A stretch of DNA of 64,000 nucleotides from Archegozetes longisetosus (taxonomy: Eukaryota > Arthropoda > Arachnida > Sarcoptiformes > Trhypochthoniidae), in NCBI GenBank assembly GCA_018873245.2, contig JAEMBT020000008.1:16430090-16494089 (forward strand). Reading direction: 5' to 3'. Below are positions 30,378 through 40,340 of this stretch, in pieces (the stretch's first letter is position 1; each line of letters opens with the position of its first letter). The notes beneath the pieces were generated by a model that had not been told where the DNA came from, made no database searches, and was given only the letters and a program-made list of their open reading frames with translations. The position numbers and the translations under genes were made by a program.

Positions 30378-31932
30378 CAGTGCGGCTCATAAGTATTAGA
30401 CCAGCACTTTTTTTTTTACAAAATTTTATATAAAAAATAATTTTTGAACAAATTGCGCGACTTAAGTATGTTTACAATTGCGCGGGTCACTCACCTACAA
30501 AAAAAATTGCGTTAATCTGGCGCCGGATTAACGAGCGCGTCAGTAAAAACTGCATTTTTATAGTGTGCAAAAATATTAGACCGGTTAGTTAAAGTTTGGT
30601 TTCTTGGACACTACAACAATAAAATCATAGGTAAGCATTTAAAAACTGTAACTTAAAAATAAATGAATAATATTTTATATATATTTTCTATTTCAGTCTA
30701 AGTTTTAAACATGCCTAAGGGGAAACAATTGACCGACATGGAGCGCGGCCAAATATTGGCTCTTCGGAGGACAGGTATGACCCATCGGGATATCGCGGCC
30801 GAAATTCAGAAGTCGAAGTGTGCGGTGACCTATTTCTTGGCCGATCCCGAGAACCACGGTAAGAAAAATCGTTCGGGTAGGCCTCAAGAAGTATCCCCGC
30901 GAGATCAGCGGCGAATTCTGCGGTGCGCGACCAATACTGGGACATCGGCCGTTAAGATCAAGACAACTCTTCAGCTGCCCCACCATCTCAGCACCATCAA
31001 GAGATACCTGAAGAAGTCACCGAACCATAAATACATTAAAAGAATAGCCAAACCACCGTTAAAATCCGAGCACAAACAAGCGTGTTTGGATTGGGTACGG
31101 GCTCACATGGAATTCGGTGTCCAATGGCAAAGAGTCGTCTGGAGTGATGAGAACAAATTCAATCTCGATGGCCGAGATGGTCTCCAATACTATTGGCATG
31201 ACCTAAGGAAGGAGCCGGAACTCATGTCTAAAAACGCCCACGGAGGAGGTTCGGTGATGATATGGGCTGGCTTCGGTTGGAACGGAAAAACAGACATCGC
31301 GTTCATAGATGGTCGTATGAACGCTTGTGGATATCAAACGATGCTGGAATACCATCTTCTACCAACGGGACCCGAAATTGGTGGCCAGAATTGGATGTTC
31401 CAACAGGACAACGCGAGCATCCACAACGCAAAGTCCACAAAAGAATGGTTCACTTCCAATGATATTGAAGTGATGAAGTGGCCAGCTCGAAGTCCTGACC
31501 TCAACCCGATCGAAAACTTGTGGGGCATCCTTGTTCGCCGCGTCTACGCTGATGGCCGCCAATTTGAGACCGTCGGTGACCTGAAGGCCTCAATCCGAGA
31601 AGAATGGGCGAAAATGGACATGGAAGTTCTTCGAAAGTTAATTAATAGTATGCAGTACAAAGTTTCCAATGTTATTTTTAAAAATGGGGGCAAACTAAAT
31701 ATTAATCATAGTTTATTAAATAAAATTAAATTTGGTCTAATACTTTTGCACAGTCGGTTTTTTAATTTTATCGCTGCACGCGGCCTCCCGATGGACACGG
31801 GTAAAAAAGGGCAACGGTCAAAGTTAAACATATATTAGATGTGTCTCCACACCTAATATAGTTTAATTATAATTAGTTTTAATTACTAAATTTTTAAAAA
31901 AAGTGCTGGTCTAATAATTATGAGCCGCACTG
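30378..31932. mobile_element. Complete Tc1-like transposon (1,555 bp) with TA duplication
   Basis: Terminal inverted repeats start cagtgcggctcataagtatt and end with the complement at 31,932, with TA on both sides (30,376-30,377 and 31,933-31,934). About 180-190 bp inside each end, a second copy of part of the repeat (aaaaatattagaccgg near 30,568; ggtctaatacttttgcac near 31,735) gives an IR/DR-like pair of transposase sites. The single gene inside appears intact. Confidence 0.92.
30711..31838 (+). CDS. Tc1-like transposase (DD34E), apparently intact
   Basis: ATG at 30,711, 375 codons. N-terminal paired-like DNA-binding region: LTDMERGQILALRRTGMTHR and DIAAEIQKSKCAVTYFL, then a GRPQ-type AT-hook-like link and a second helix-turn-helix. 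The catalytic core shows VVWSDENKFNLDGRDG (first Asp), WMFQQDNASIHNAK (second Asp) and SPDLNPIENLWGIL (Glu), with 34 residues between the last two, the DD34E signature of Tc1. GGGSVMIWAGFGWNGK is the glycine-rich box. The usual C-terminus would end soon after INNGGK-like sequence (VIFKNGGKLNI here); this frame runs about 40 residues further. GC content is higher than the flanks, consistent with a recent arrival. It cuts and pastes its element at TA sites in the nucleus. Confidence 0.93.
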   Translation: MPKGKQLTDMERGQILALRRTGMTHRDIAAEIQKSKCAVTYFLADPENHGKKNRSGRPQEVSPRDQRRILRCATNTGTSAVKIKTTLQLPHHLSTIKRYLKKSPNHKYIKRIAKPPLKSEHKQACLDWVRAHMEFGVQWQRVVWSDENKFNLDGRDGLQYYWHDLRKEPELMSKNAHGGGSVMIWAGFGWNGKTDIAFIDGRMNACGYQTMLEYHLLPTGPEIGGQNWMFQQDNASIHNAKSTKEWFTSNDIEVMKWPARSPDLNPIENLWGILVRRVYADGRQFETVGDLKASIREEWAKMDMEVLRKLINSMQYKVSNVIFKNGGKLNINHSLLNKIKFGLILLHSRFFNFIAARGLPMDTGKKGQRSKLNIY

Positions 31933-31934
31933 TA

Positions 31935-33106
31935 TATACAGTTATCTCCAAGTCTAACTAGGACGGTAAAACATGTTATATTTCTGAAACCCCTTGATGA
32001 AATTGTATGAAAATTTGCATGTACAAACTTAAACTCCCCGGGTTGATAAATATCATCTTTGTTTTTGAAAACATTTAAATTGAGGGTGGTAATTCGATGA
32101 AAATGCGAAATGAAAAAATTTCATTGAAATTCATATAATAAATCAAATTTAACTTAATTTTTGAATGAGTTATACAAACGATTGTCTGAAAACATTTGTA
32201 AACAAAGGATTGAGATTCGATTTAAATTGTGTTCAAAATGCCATTTATTGTGGAGGAAAGGGAACTAAAGTTCCGAAAATTTATTAAAATGAGAGCACAG
32301 AAAAGGAAGAACTGCAATAATGAGAGAGTGCGGTAAGTATTAAAATAATTATAAATTGATTTGTATTTTAAATTACATGTACGTGTTTTAGAAATAAATA
32401 AAAATACATTTACGGAGATTGGAGGCTGTAAGACAGACTTGCGGGGGTCATGCCCGTTATTAATTGTTCGGAAATTAAATTTGAATTTATGTGATTCTCT
32501 TCAAAATACGATTTTCTCCAAGTCTAACTAGGACGATAAAACAGGCTATAATTCAGGAACCATAATACATATTCTAGCCAAATTTGACATGATCATGGAC
32601 AAACTCCCGCGATCGATAAATCAATTTTAAATTTTGAAAAATGAGCAAGGATGAATGAGAAATTTAAATTTTAATTAAAAATTACATATTTTGAAGAGAA
32701 TCACATAAATTCAAATTTAATTTCCGAACAATTAATAACGGGCATGACCCCCGCAAGCCTGTCTCACAGCCTCCAATCTCCGTAAATGTATTTTTATTTA
32801 TTTCTAAACCTTAAGCTTTAGCCAAAAAATTGAAAATATCTCTAACGGCCACAACACTAAAACATTACAATCTTGTAGTGTAGAAACTTTAATAATCATT
32901 TTTAGTGTTGATTAACTTGGAATTGAAGGTCATGAGCACAAACCTATTGTTCTTTCGATATGAAAAAGTTTGATAGAAATGTGCACTTTAGGGGAATGTG
33001 GACGAGTGCCATTCGATAGGGACCTTAAATCTATTATTCAATTTTGACACTAAATAAATTCTGGGAATGTTGTAGATTCGCACTGACGCATAAGTCGACT
33101 TAAACA
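31935..33106. repeat. Repeat-rich gap with a fold-back pair (32,386-32,510 / 32,686-32,809)
   Basis: The two arms, about 125 bp each, are inverted copies containing cattaattgttcggaaatta-like and gacttgcgggggtcatgccc sequence. Between them lies atttctccaagtctaactagg-like sequence that is also found in direct orientation at about 31,944. This looks like a rearranged repeat family. No gene; a 20-bp hydrophilic open piece at about 32,238-32,330 starting MPFIVEERELKFRKFIKM is too short to judge. Confidence 0.6.
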
Positions 33107-33590
33107 TGGGGATGCCATCCGTAATTTTAATAATCCAGGACAATGTGTCTGAAAAGCCGGGAAAAAATCAGGACAAAACTAGAACGCAAAAACTTTTATT
33201 TATCAAATCTGTAATATTTTTGAGACATTTCTATGGATTCTTTTGTTTATTTGTTTCATGTATTCAGCAATATCTCCGCTGCTGGCCTGGCGTTTCTGTC
33301 CGATATTTTTGCATTACAAACAGTACAGAGCGCGTCATATTCATGTTGAAATTTCCTCATAGATTGAAACTTATTTGCCAGTTAATCATTAAAACTACAC
33401 AAACGTTTAGGCATTTTAATTAAATTTATCGCAGGCTTATATCAATGAAGCATTTTTGATTGCAATTATTCAATATCTATTTTGAAAATGAATAACACGG
33501 TAAGTTTTTTATTTTAATACCTTTCCATATATGAGATTTACATGAGTAATACGCAAACATATTCAAAGGTTATAATAAGCGGCAGCACTT

Positions 33591-34818
33591 TAGAATATGG
33601 CCTTGAAGCGATTGTGGTGACACCTATATAGGGTGATAGCAAATGACTAGTGGAGTCCAACGAGGTATACATCAAGTGTACCGGTTGACGGATTCGGGAT
33701 ATATAATCAAAATAATTTTTAAAAATTGCATATATTTTATACTATATATGCATATATAATACAATACAAACATATGTTCCCCACTATATATCTCATTCAC
33801 ACTGTACTAAATGAGGTTGTGTTAGGTTAGGTTAGTTTAGGTTAGTCAACTTTTTCTAATTTGTTTTGATTATATCTCACGAACCCTCATCCGGTACACT
33901 TGATATATACCTCGTTGAACTCCACTAGTCATGTGTTATCACCAGGGCAAGTATTTTTCGGGAAATCCCGATAATTTTCCCTAAAGTTATTCCTCGGGAA
34001 TTTTATATAAATGTACTTGTGGTCACTTCAGGCTTCTATAAAAATAATTTGAATGTCCCCGATTTTCCCGATTTTAAGCTTCTCGTGAGTTTCTCCCGAT
34101 TTAGAACGTTTTGTTTAAAATATGAGATTTTTAAAAGTTTTATCTCATTTTGACTTGAAAATATAACGAAAATATTAAAAAATTGATCACAACCGTAATC
34201 GAAAATTCATTATCTTGATAAAGCTTTATGAAAATATTTTGTGAAAGTAATAGTTATGAGCATCGTTTGAACAGAGAATATGCGCCTTTGGTATCTGTGT
34301 ATGCCGAGCGCTCTTTCACTGTGTATAAAAATCTTTTGACAGAAGATCGGCAGTGTTTTTCACCTGAAAACTTGGAGATCAATCTAATTATACAGTACAA
34401 TAAATTTTTGAAGGACTGTTAATACAGTTTAATACATTTGAAGAAAGAAAACAACTATTTTTCGTTGTATTATGATTGAAATGAAGTTTTTTAAGCTCCC
34501 GATTTCGGTTTTGGTTCTTTTAAGCTCCCGATTTCGGTTTTGGTTCTTTTAAGCTCCCGATTCCCGACCGATTTGACCACTTTAAACTCCCGAAAAATAC
34601 TTGCCCTGGCTATCACCCTACATAGGTGTCGCCACAATCGCTTCCAGGCAATATTCTAAAGCGGTGTCCAAATTTTTCTAATTTGTTTTGATTATATCTC
34701 ACGAACCCCTCATCCGGTACACTTTATATATACCTCGTTGGGACTCCACTAGTCATGTGCTATCACCCTATATAGGTGTCACCACAATCGCTTCCAGGCC
34801 ATATTCTAAAGCGGTGCC
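33591..34818. repeat. Middle element: MITE with perfect 8-bp duplication taataagc and duplicated right end
   Basis: Same family as 20,069-20,484, starting ggcagcactttagaatatgg and ending gcggtgcc at 34,818. taataagc flanks both sides exactly (33,583-33,590, 34,819-34,826). After the first complete right end (about 34,666), the last about 150 bp are repeated (34,670-34,818), so the right end is tandemly duplicated. Contains ttaggttaggttagtttagg at 33,822-33,846. Confidence 0.85.
33943..34608 (+). mobile_element. Inner element: non-autonomous hAT derivative
   Basis: Inverted ends cagggcaagtatttttcggg and the complement at 34,608. Flanks gttatcac / gctatcac form an 8-bp duplication with one mismatch. 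It retains a 64-codon frame (34,228-34,422; EHRLNREYAPLVSVYAERSF) that matches the C-terminal hAT dimerisation segment of the relic at 36,680-36,832, so it is an internal-deletion derivative of a related autonomous hAT. A 29-bp unit (aagctcccgatttcggtttt...) is repeated about 2.4 times at 34,493-34,568. Confidence 0.85.
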
Positions 34819-35418
34819 TAATAAGCATTTGTAAGTTTTATACGCTATTAATACAGAATTTTACATCAAATGAAGGGAACGTTTGTTTGTGACGTATGAA
34901 CGGAAATGGTTAACTTTTTCATATCAATTCAGTTTATGAAATACCGGGAAAAATTTGATGAATTTTGCAAACCAGGACAGGACACCAGGACGTATGGTGT
35001 CCCTACTTAAACCTCGTACTGAGTTAAGAAACACTAAAAATTGACACTAATTACTAAAGACCGGATAATTTTGTTAAAACAACTTTTAATGACTAAGACA
35101 TTCTTCTGAAACTTAGGGACTGTCCATCTTTATGCTTAAAAAGGTCAAAACCGAAGGCTTTATTTCGCAACATTTAACAAATTTAGGCCTTTTTGGAATA
35201 TAACAACAAAAATAGCAATTTTGGTTTATAGCACAAATTTTAGTACCTTTAACCCAATTACTCAAAGAAAAAGTCAAACAATGATAATATTTTGAAACAA
35301 AAGCATGATTAGCTCATAGTATAATCTCAAAACGCCTTTGCGTAAACAAAAGCATTGTCGATGTGTAATATTAAGTTAAATTTGTAAATTCATTAATTGA
35401 ATACTTATTGCCAGAATT

Positions 35419-36835
35419 ATGCCGAAGGTTCACTCAAGTTTACGTGTAAAACTGTTTAGAGTCACGCAAAATCATAAAGAATTTACAACTGATGGGCAAA
35501 CACTTTATTGTAAAGAATGTGACAAAAAATTACTTTCGATCATAGTCATGGGTCTCATTACGTAACATATCATCTTAATTCAAAAACTCATCAAGAAAAT
35601 TGTAAACTGAAGACTCGTAGCAAGCAGACTTTATTATTGAATTCTTTGGAGAGCGCAGGACTAACACTAACAGATGATACTTTCAATTTGGAATTGACTT
35701 CTTAATTAGTGAAATCTGGCATTCCGTTGTTTAAAATAAACAATCCTGCATCAAAAGAATTTCTTGAAAATAAGATTAAACGTAAAATGCCAGACGAAAG
35801 CACACTAAGAAAAAATTTTGTTCCCTCACTATATGATTATACAATTCAAGAAATTAGAAGAATAATAGGATTAAATCCAATTTATCTAGTTGTTGATGAA
35901 ACAACAGACTCATGCAGCAGATATGTGCTCAATATTCTGGTTGGTCCTTTGAATGGGAATCCTCACGAGCCAATGCTTCTTTGGTGTAAATTTCATGAAA
36001 AGACAAATAATATCACAGTATCTCAAAATGTCAACGATGCTCTTAGAGTACTTTGGCCGGGAATATCGAGTATGAAAATCTTTGGCTCGTAGTCACTGAC
36101 CAGGCGTCTTATATGCTATTAGCTTTTTAAAATCTCAAAAGTCTCTTCCCGAACTTAAATCATGTAACTTGTATCGTCCACTCTTTACATCGAGTCTGTG
36201 AAGCTGTACGACAAGAAAATTGTATTGTTAACAAGTTTATTTCGGGAATGAAGCAAATTTTGATCAAAGCACCACAAAGACAGCAAGAATTTATTCAACA
36301 TACAAAACTTTCATTGCCTTTTGTTCCGGTAATAACTCATTGGGGTACCTGGCTCAATAAAGCTCTATTTTACGTTGAAAATTATACCAAAGTTTCGGCT
36401 TTTATCGACTCTCTCAATGAAAAGGATTCCATTGCAATTCAAAAAGTTCAGGCTTTAAATAAGACAACTGAATTGGAAAATCAATTACTTAGCCTTAAGA
36501 ATTATCAATTTTTGCTATCAGCTATAACTAAATTAGAAGAACAATCATTGAAAATGTCTGATCAATTAGATATTTTGAACGATATCAAAACGAAATTAGA
36601 TGGAGTTCCAAAGGAAAAGCTTGAAATGTCACTGAAAAAAAATCCTGACTTAAAAGCATTTACTGAAAATATGGGATTCGAGCATCGTTTGAACACAACA
36701 TATGCTCCTTTGGTATCTGTTGAGGTTGAAAGGTCATTTTCTTTGTATAAAAATATTCTTGACGATAAAAGAAGAAATTTGACTGCAGAAAATGTAGAAC
36801 GTTTGAACATTATTCAGTATAATTCTTTTTAATTA
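35419..36835 (+). pseudogene. hAT transposase relic of the CGGBP1-like group
   Basis: Starts at an ATG (35,419) with VHSSLRVKLFRVTQNHKEFT and LYCKECDKK, then after a frameshift SHYVTYHLNSKTHQENC, together a BED-like C2H2 finger. It continues with SGIPLFKINNPASKEFLENK, YLVVDETTDSCSRYVLNILV (first Asp), a damaged middle (36,090-36,245, stops), VPVITHWGTWLNKALFYVEN, and the C-terminal GFEHRLNTTYAPLVSVEVER plus SFSLYKNILDDKRRNLTAEN. Order and motifs match hAT elements related to CGGBP1. At least three lesions make it inactive. Possible terminal repeats with taattactaaagaccgg are at about 35,050 and about 37,015-37,033 (weak). Confidence 0.8.
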
Positions 36836-37033
36836 TTTTAAATCTTATCGCTTAAATATCATTTAAGGTTCTATAAGTCTTCTAAAGACAAAGCCATATT
36901 CATATTAAAAAGAATTTAAAAAGAATTAAGTTTTATTTCATATAATAATAACAAAAAACGGCTGCTCTTTAGGACAAAACAACAACAAAATCGGATAGAT
37001 TTTAACACAAATAAATCCGGTCTATACTAATTA

Positions 37034-37568
37034 CTAACTCTGCCGCTTCTTAAAAACTTGCCGTACGAGGTACTTGCGTGAGCAAAAACGTGTAGGCTTT
37101 CCTACTTAGCGCTTAGAGTTTTTACTGTAACTCATTTTACTATAAACATAACTTTTTACCTTTTATTAAGTTAAAGTTTTCAAATTGATTAATTACAACA
37201 ATAAGTTTTAATAATATAATTTATTAACATTCTATTCATTTTTAAACCGTTTTATAAAATATAATGAATTTGAAAAAATCAACTTTTGGTACTTCGTTGT
37301 ATTCGGTCTTATACTTGCGCTAAATAGTACGCCAAAAAAGTACGAATTGCTGTTTGAAAGACTGGTTTTTTACTCACGTACGCACCTGTTACGTTGGTTT
37401 TTTCGTGAAGCGGCAGAACTTATCTTAATTTGCCAGCAGCTAAATATAAATACAAGACGTCATTATTGAACGTTTTATTAGTATTTCAGTGGAAACAAAA
37501 TGGTTTTGTTATAGGTTTACAAAAATAACATAAAAATAAATCAATTCAGGACTAAATGATTGAAAGCG
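37034..37568. other. Border between transposon-rich and gene-rich DNA; MED7 upstream region
   Basis: Imperfect inverted words ctctgccgcttc (37,037) and gaagcggcagaa (about 37,411-37,422) suggest one more small MITE. The last about 140 bp are the probable promoter and 5' UTR of MED7. Confidence 0.45.
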
Positions 37569-38561
37569 ATGGCATTATCATCGACTTCAGTGTCACCAAT
37601 GATGGGATCGAACGCTGCGAACAATTCATCACTGGCCGCAAACATTCAAAGCAACACCTCATCGGTATACCCATTGCCGCCGATGCGTTACATTAATCTC
37701 TACACTGACGACAACATCGCTTCGAACGTTACCCCGAATCCACCAAAACCTATAACTGATGGTCAGTACTCGATGTTCGGTCAGACTATTGCCATCGACG
37801 ACCACATCATTCGATCGCTTGAATCTCAAGGATTGCGAAGACTTTATCCGCGAGAATATGACCACAAGAGAGAACTAAAGAAAATCAATGCTTCGATTTT
37901 AGTTAACTTTTTAGATATTTTGGATGTCTTAGTTCGGTGTCCAGAAACCAGTAAAAGAGAAGAAAAGTGTAATGACATTCAACTACTTTTTATAACGGTC
38001 TGTATTGAGTATGATTTTTATGTCAATCAAAGTATATTTACTATTTTTGCAAGTATTATTTTAAAACACGTCAACCATTCAACAAATTCAGGCCTTTTAT
38101 GTATTTATTTGCATTTGCTAGATATTGATCTCACTCTTAAAAAGTATTAGACAAGTTTTGTTTTAAGAACAGTTTCAATTCGTATTAACAATTAATATAA
38201 ATGAATCACTTAACAGATGCATCATCTCATCAATGAATTACGTCCTCATCAGGCCAGAGAATCGATTCGAGTGACAATGCAGTCACAGAAGAGACAACGA
38301 TTCGACACAACGGCCAGACTTAATAAGCAGATCGAAAGAGTCAATGATATAATAAACAATGCCATCAATTCCATTGCTGACTATAATATTAGCGAAATTA
38401 ACGAACTTAATGGTAGTCCCATTGGTTTGCAATCACTTATTGACAACAATGTTAGTAACAATAACAACCGATCAGATAATAATTTTGATAGTTTTGTTAA
38501 TATAATTGATAAGAATTACGAATTAGATGCTCTTATGTGTAATTTTGTTGACGAAATTTAA
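37569..38561 (+). CDS. MED7: Mediator of RNA polymerase II transcription subunit 7
   Basis: Exons 37,569-37,997 and 38,217-38,561 with a 219-bp GT-AG intron; 257 codons (animal MED7 is about 220-235, with a longer N-terminus here). Signature blocks: YPLPPMRYINLYTDDNI, PKPITDGQYSMFGQTI, GLRRLYPREYDHKRELKKIN and, across the splice, LLFIT/MHHLINELRPHQARES, all highly conserved in MED7. The C-terminal half is a coiled-coil (RFDTTARLNKQIERVNDIIN) that pairs with MED21. It works in the nucleus in the Mediator middle module, coupling activators to RNA polymerase II. I start at the ATG at 37,569 because no upstream in-frame ATG exists. The stop is only 41 bp before the ALKBH4 start, so the two may share a transcript. 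Confidence 0.93.
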
Positions 38562-38602
38562 GCTGAATTCGTGCTTTTATTTTGCTAAATGTTACTAAAA
38601 CA

Positions 38603-39484
38603 ATGGATTCAAATGAAAAGACTGACAAAAATACATTTTGTGCCTGTAGAGGTATCAGAAGTTGTTTAATATGTGAGAAAACTCTTAATCATAAACCAAT
38701 AGATAAATGTTCGATTCAAAGTAATGATGAAAACATTTTTATTTACTGCAATAAATGTGGAGATAAAGCATTTTTGCCACCATTTAGTGACCATGATCTC
38801 CATGAGGAAGAGACTCTTATCAGTCAAACTAATGACATACATTTTATTTCAATTGACGGTCTCTTTCTTAAAGAAGAGGTCATAACAGAAGAAGAAGAAA
38901 TAGAGTTAGTTGAAAAAATTGATTCAATTAATTGGATTGATTCACAGTCTGGTAGACGTAAACAAGATTATGGGCCTAAAGTTAATTTCAAAAAACAAAA
39001 AATAAAGCTCATTCAATTCTTTGGTTTACCACAATTTGACAGAAAGCTTTTGAATAAAATTAAAGCTCAATTGAATCAGTCGTGTTTAACTGACTTTACT
39101 GAAGTGGAGGTCTGCCATTTGGAGTACAAACCAGAAAATGGTTCGTCAATTGATTTACATTTTGATGACTTTTGGTTATGGGGTGAAAGACTTGTTACCG
39201 TAAACTTATTATCGAAGACTATTTTAACCTTAACTTTGCCACAAAATAGTGACACAAAAGTTGATCAACAAATTCACGTTTATTTGCCTCGAAGATCATT
39301 AGTTGTGCTTTCGGGGGATTCTCGTTACAAGTATGAACACGCGATCCAAAGACAACATATTAATGATAGAAGAATTGCTGTCACTTATAGAGAATTGACT
39401 CCACAATTTTTGCCTGAAGGACCTCTTTATCATAGCCTTGGAAAAGAGATACTAAGGCGTGCCAGCAATGATCTACTACTTTGA
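38603..39484 (+). CDS. ALKBH4: Alpha-ketoglutarate-dependent dioxygenase ALKBH4
   Basis: Single exon, 293 codons from ATG 38,603, close to the human 302. The N-terminal Cys cluster CACRGIRSCLICEK is specific to ALKBH4. The jelly-roll core carries the iron ligands HFDDFWLWGERL (His-x-Asp) and KYEHAIQRQHIN (distal His), and the 2-oxoglutarate-binding Arg lies in NDRRIAVTYREL. The family demethylates actin K84me1 and has been linked to adenine methylation; Fe(II), O2 and 2-oxoglutarate are the cofactors. No intron. The 41-bp spacing from the MED7 stop leaves almost no room for a promoter, which suggests co-transcription or a promoter inside MED7. Confidence 0.93.
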   Translation: MDSNEKTDKNTFCACRGIRSCLICEKTLNHKPIDKCSIQSNDENIFIYCNKCGDKAFLPPFSDHDLHEEETLISQTNDIHFISIDGLFLKEEVITEEEEIELVEKIDSINWIDSQSGRRKQDYGPKVNFKKQKIKLIQFFGLPQFDRKLLNKIKAQLNQSCLTDFTEVEVCHLEYKPENGSSIDLHFDDFWLWGERLVTVNLLSKTILTLTLPQNSDTKVDQQIHVYLPRRSLVVLSGDSRYKYEHAIQRQHINDRRIAVTYRELTPQFLPEGPLYHSLGKEILRRASNDLLL

Positions 39485-40340
39485 GACATGATAAAAGTCA
39501 GTTCGCAATACTTTCATTTCTACCGATTTCTATCGAATGATTTTCACTCATATTCGTTGTTTAGTATTCAAATGTGAACCATAACATCATTAGTGATCGA
39601 AATATTTGTTGTCAGGATAGACTTTCAATTTTTTCGAGCTGAAAAAATCATATTCTTAGTCATTGAACTTGTGTTGACAAAAATCTGATGCGAGTAATAA
39701 AAATGACGCATTGGCAAATACTTTTTTATTCATTAATAGTTTTAATTGATTAGTCGTTGCAAATATTAGCTTTACATTTGGATAGTTTTCAATTGAAGAT
39801 CGTATTTACGAATTGAGTCATCATTATCATTTCATTGTAATATTCAGAATTGTAACGAAGCATCAATTCAATTGAAATTTGTAATAAAATCTCAGACACT
39901 ATTATAACGTTACTTAAAACTCTTATGGTTTTTGCTTTCATATAACTTTTAAATGTTCCAATTTAAAAACATGTCTTAAATGTTTGTAACTTCTTATAAA
40001 ATTGTTGAAAAACTCAAATTTGACAAATGTTAGAAACTTATAAGTTTGTAAGTACGACTAAACATTTAGGTTATATTGAGTTTTATAATTACAAAATGAC
40101 TACAAGAATGATAAATATTTGCAATATTTCAGAATTAATTTTATAAGAATATGTATTTTAGGTTTATTTGAAATTGTTCGTCAACTTTAGGTTAAACATA
40201 ACATGAATTCTTCTAACAAATAAATTAGTACTAGTATTCTGAAAAGTTAATTAAATGAGTTAGTTTTTAAATTAATAACTCGAAAAAGACCATAAAATAC
40301 TAGTTATTTGAAAAGAGTTACAAACTGCTTGGAGTGACTG
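39485..40340. other. Intergenic, 3' regions of ALKBH4 and ILK (convergent)
   Basis: AT-rich with several AATAAA-like signals (for example near 39,697 and 39,883). No gene. Confidence 0.5.

Larger units (their letters stand above)
33107..35005. repeat. Outer element of a three-level nest (8-bp duplication cttaaac[a/c])
   Basis: Imperfect inverted ends tggggatgccatccgt (33,107) and the complement of tagggacaccatacgt (ending 35,005). Flanks are cttaaaca (33,099-33,106) and cttaaacc (35,006-35,013), 7 of 8 identical. The TAGGG-like ends with an 8-bp duplication suggest a hAT-class non-autonomous element. About 670 bp remain when the inner insertions are removed. Confidence 0.6.

Noticed and set aside
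33106..33423. 105-codon plus-strand frame
   Set aside because: It starts at the terminal repeat of the outer nested element and is better explained as translated transposon end.
37034..37036. hAT relic terminal repeats at about 35,050 and about 37,033 as a firm element border
   Set aside because: The matching words are short, partly palindromic and lack the usual CA start and an 8-bp duplication, so I mention them only as weak evidence.
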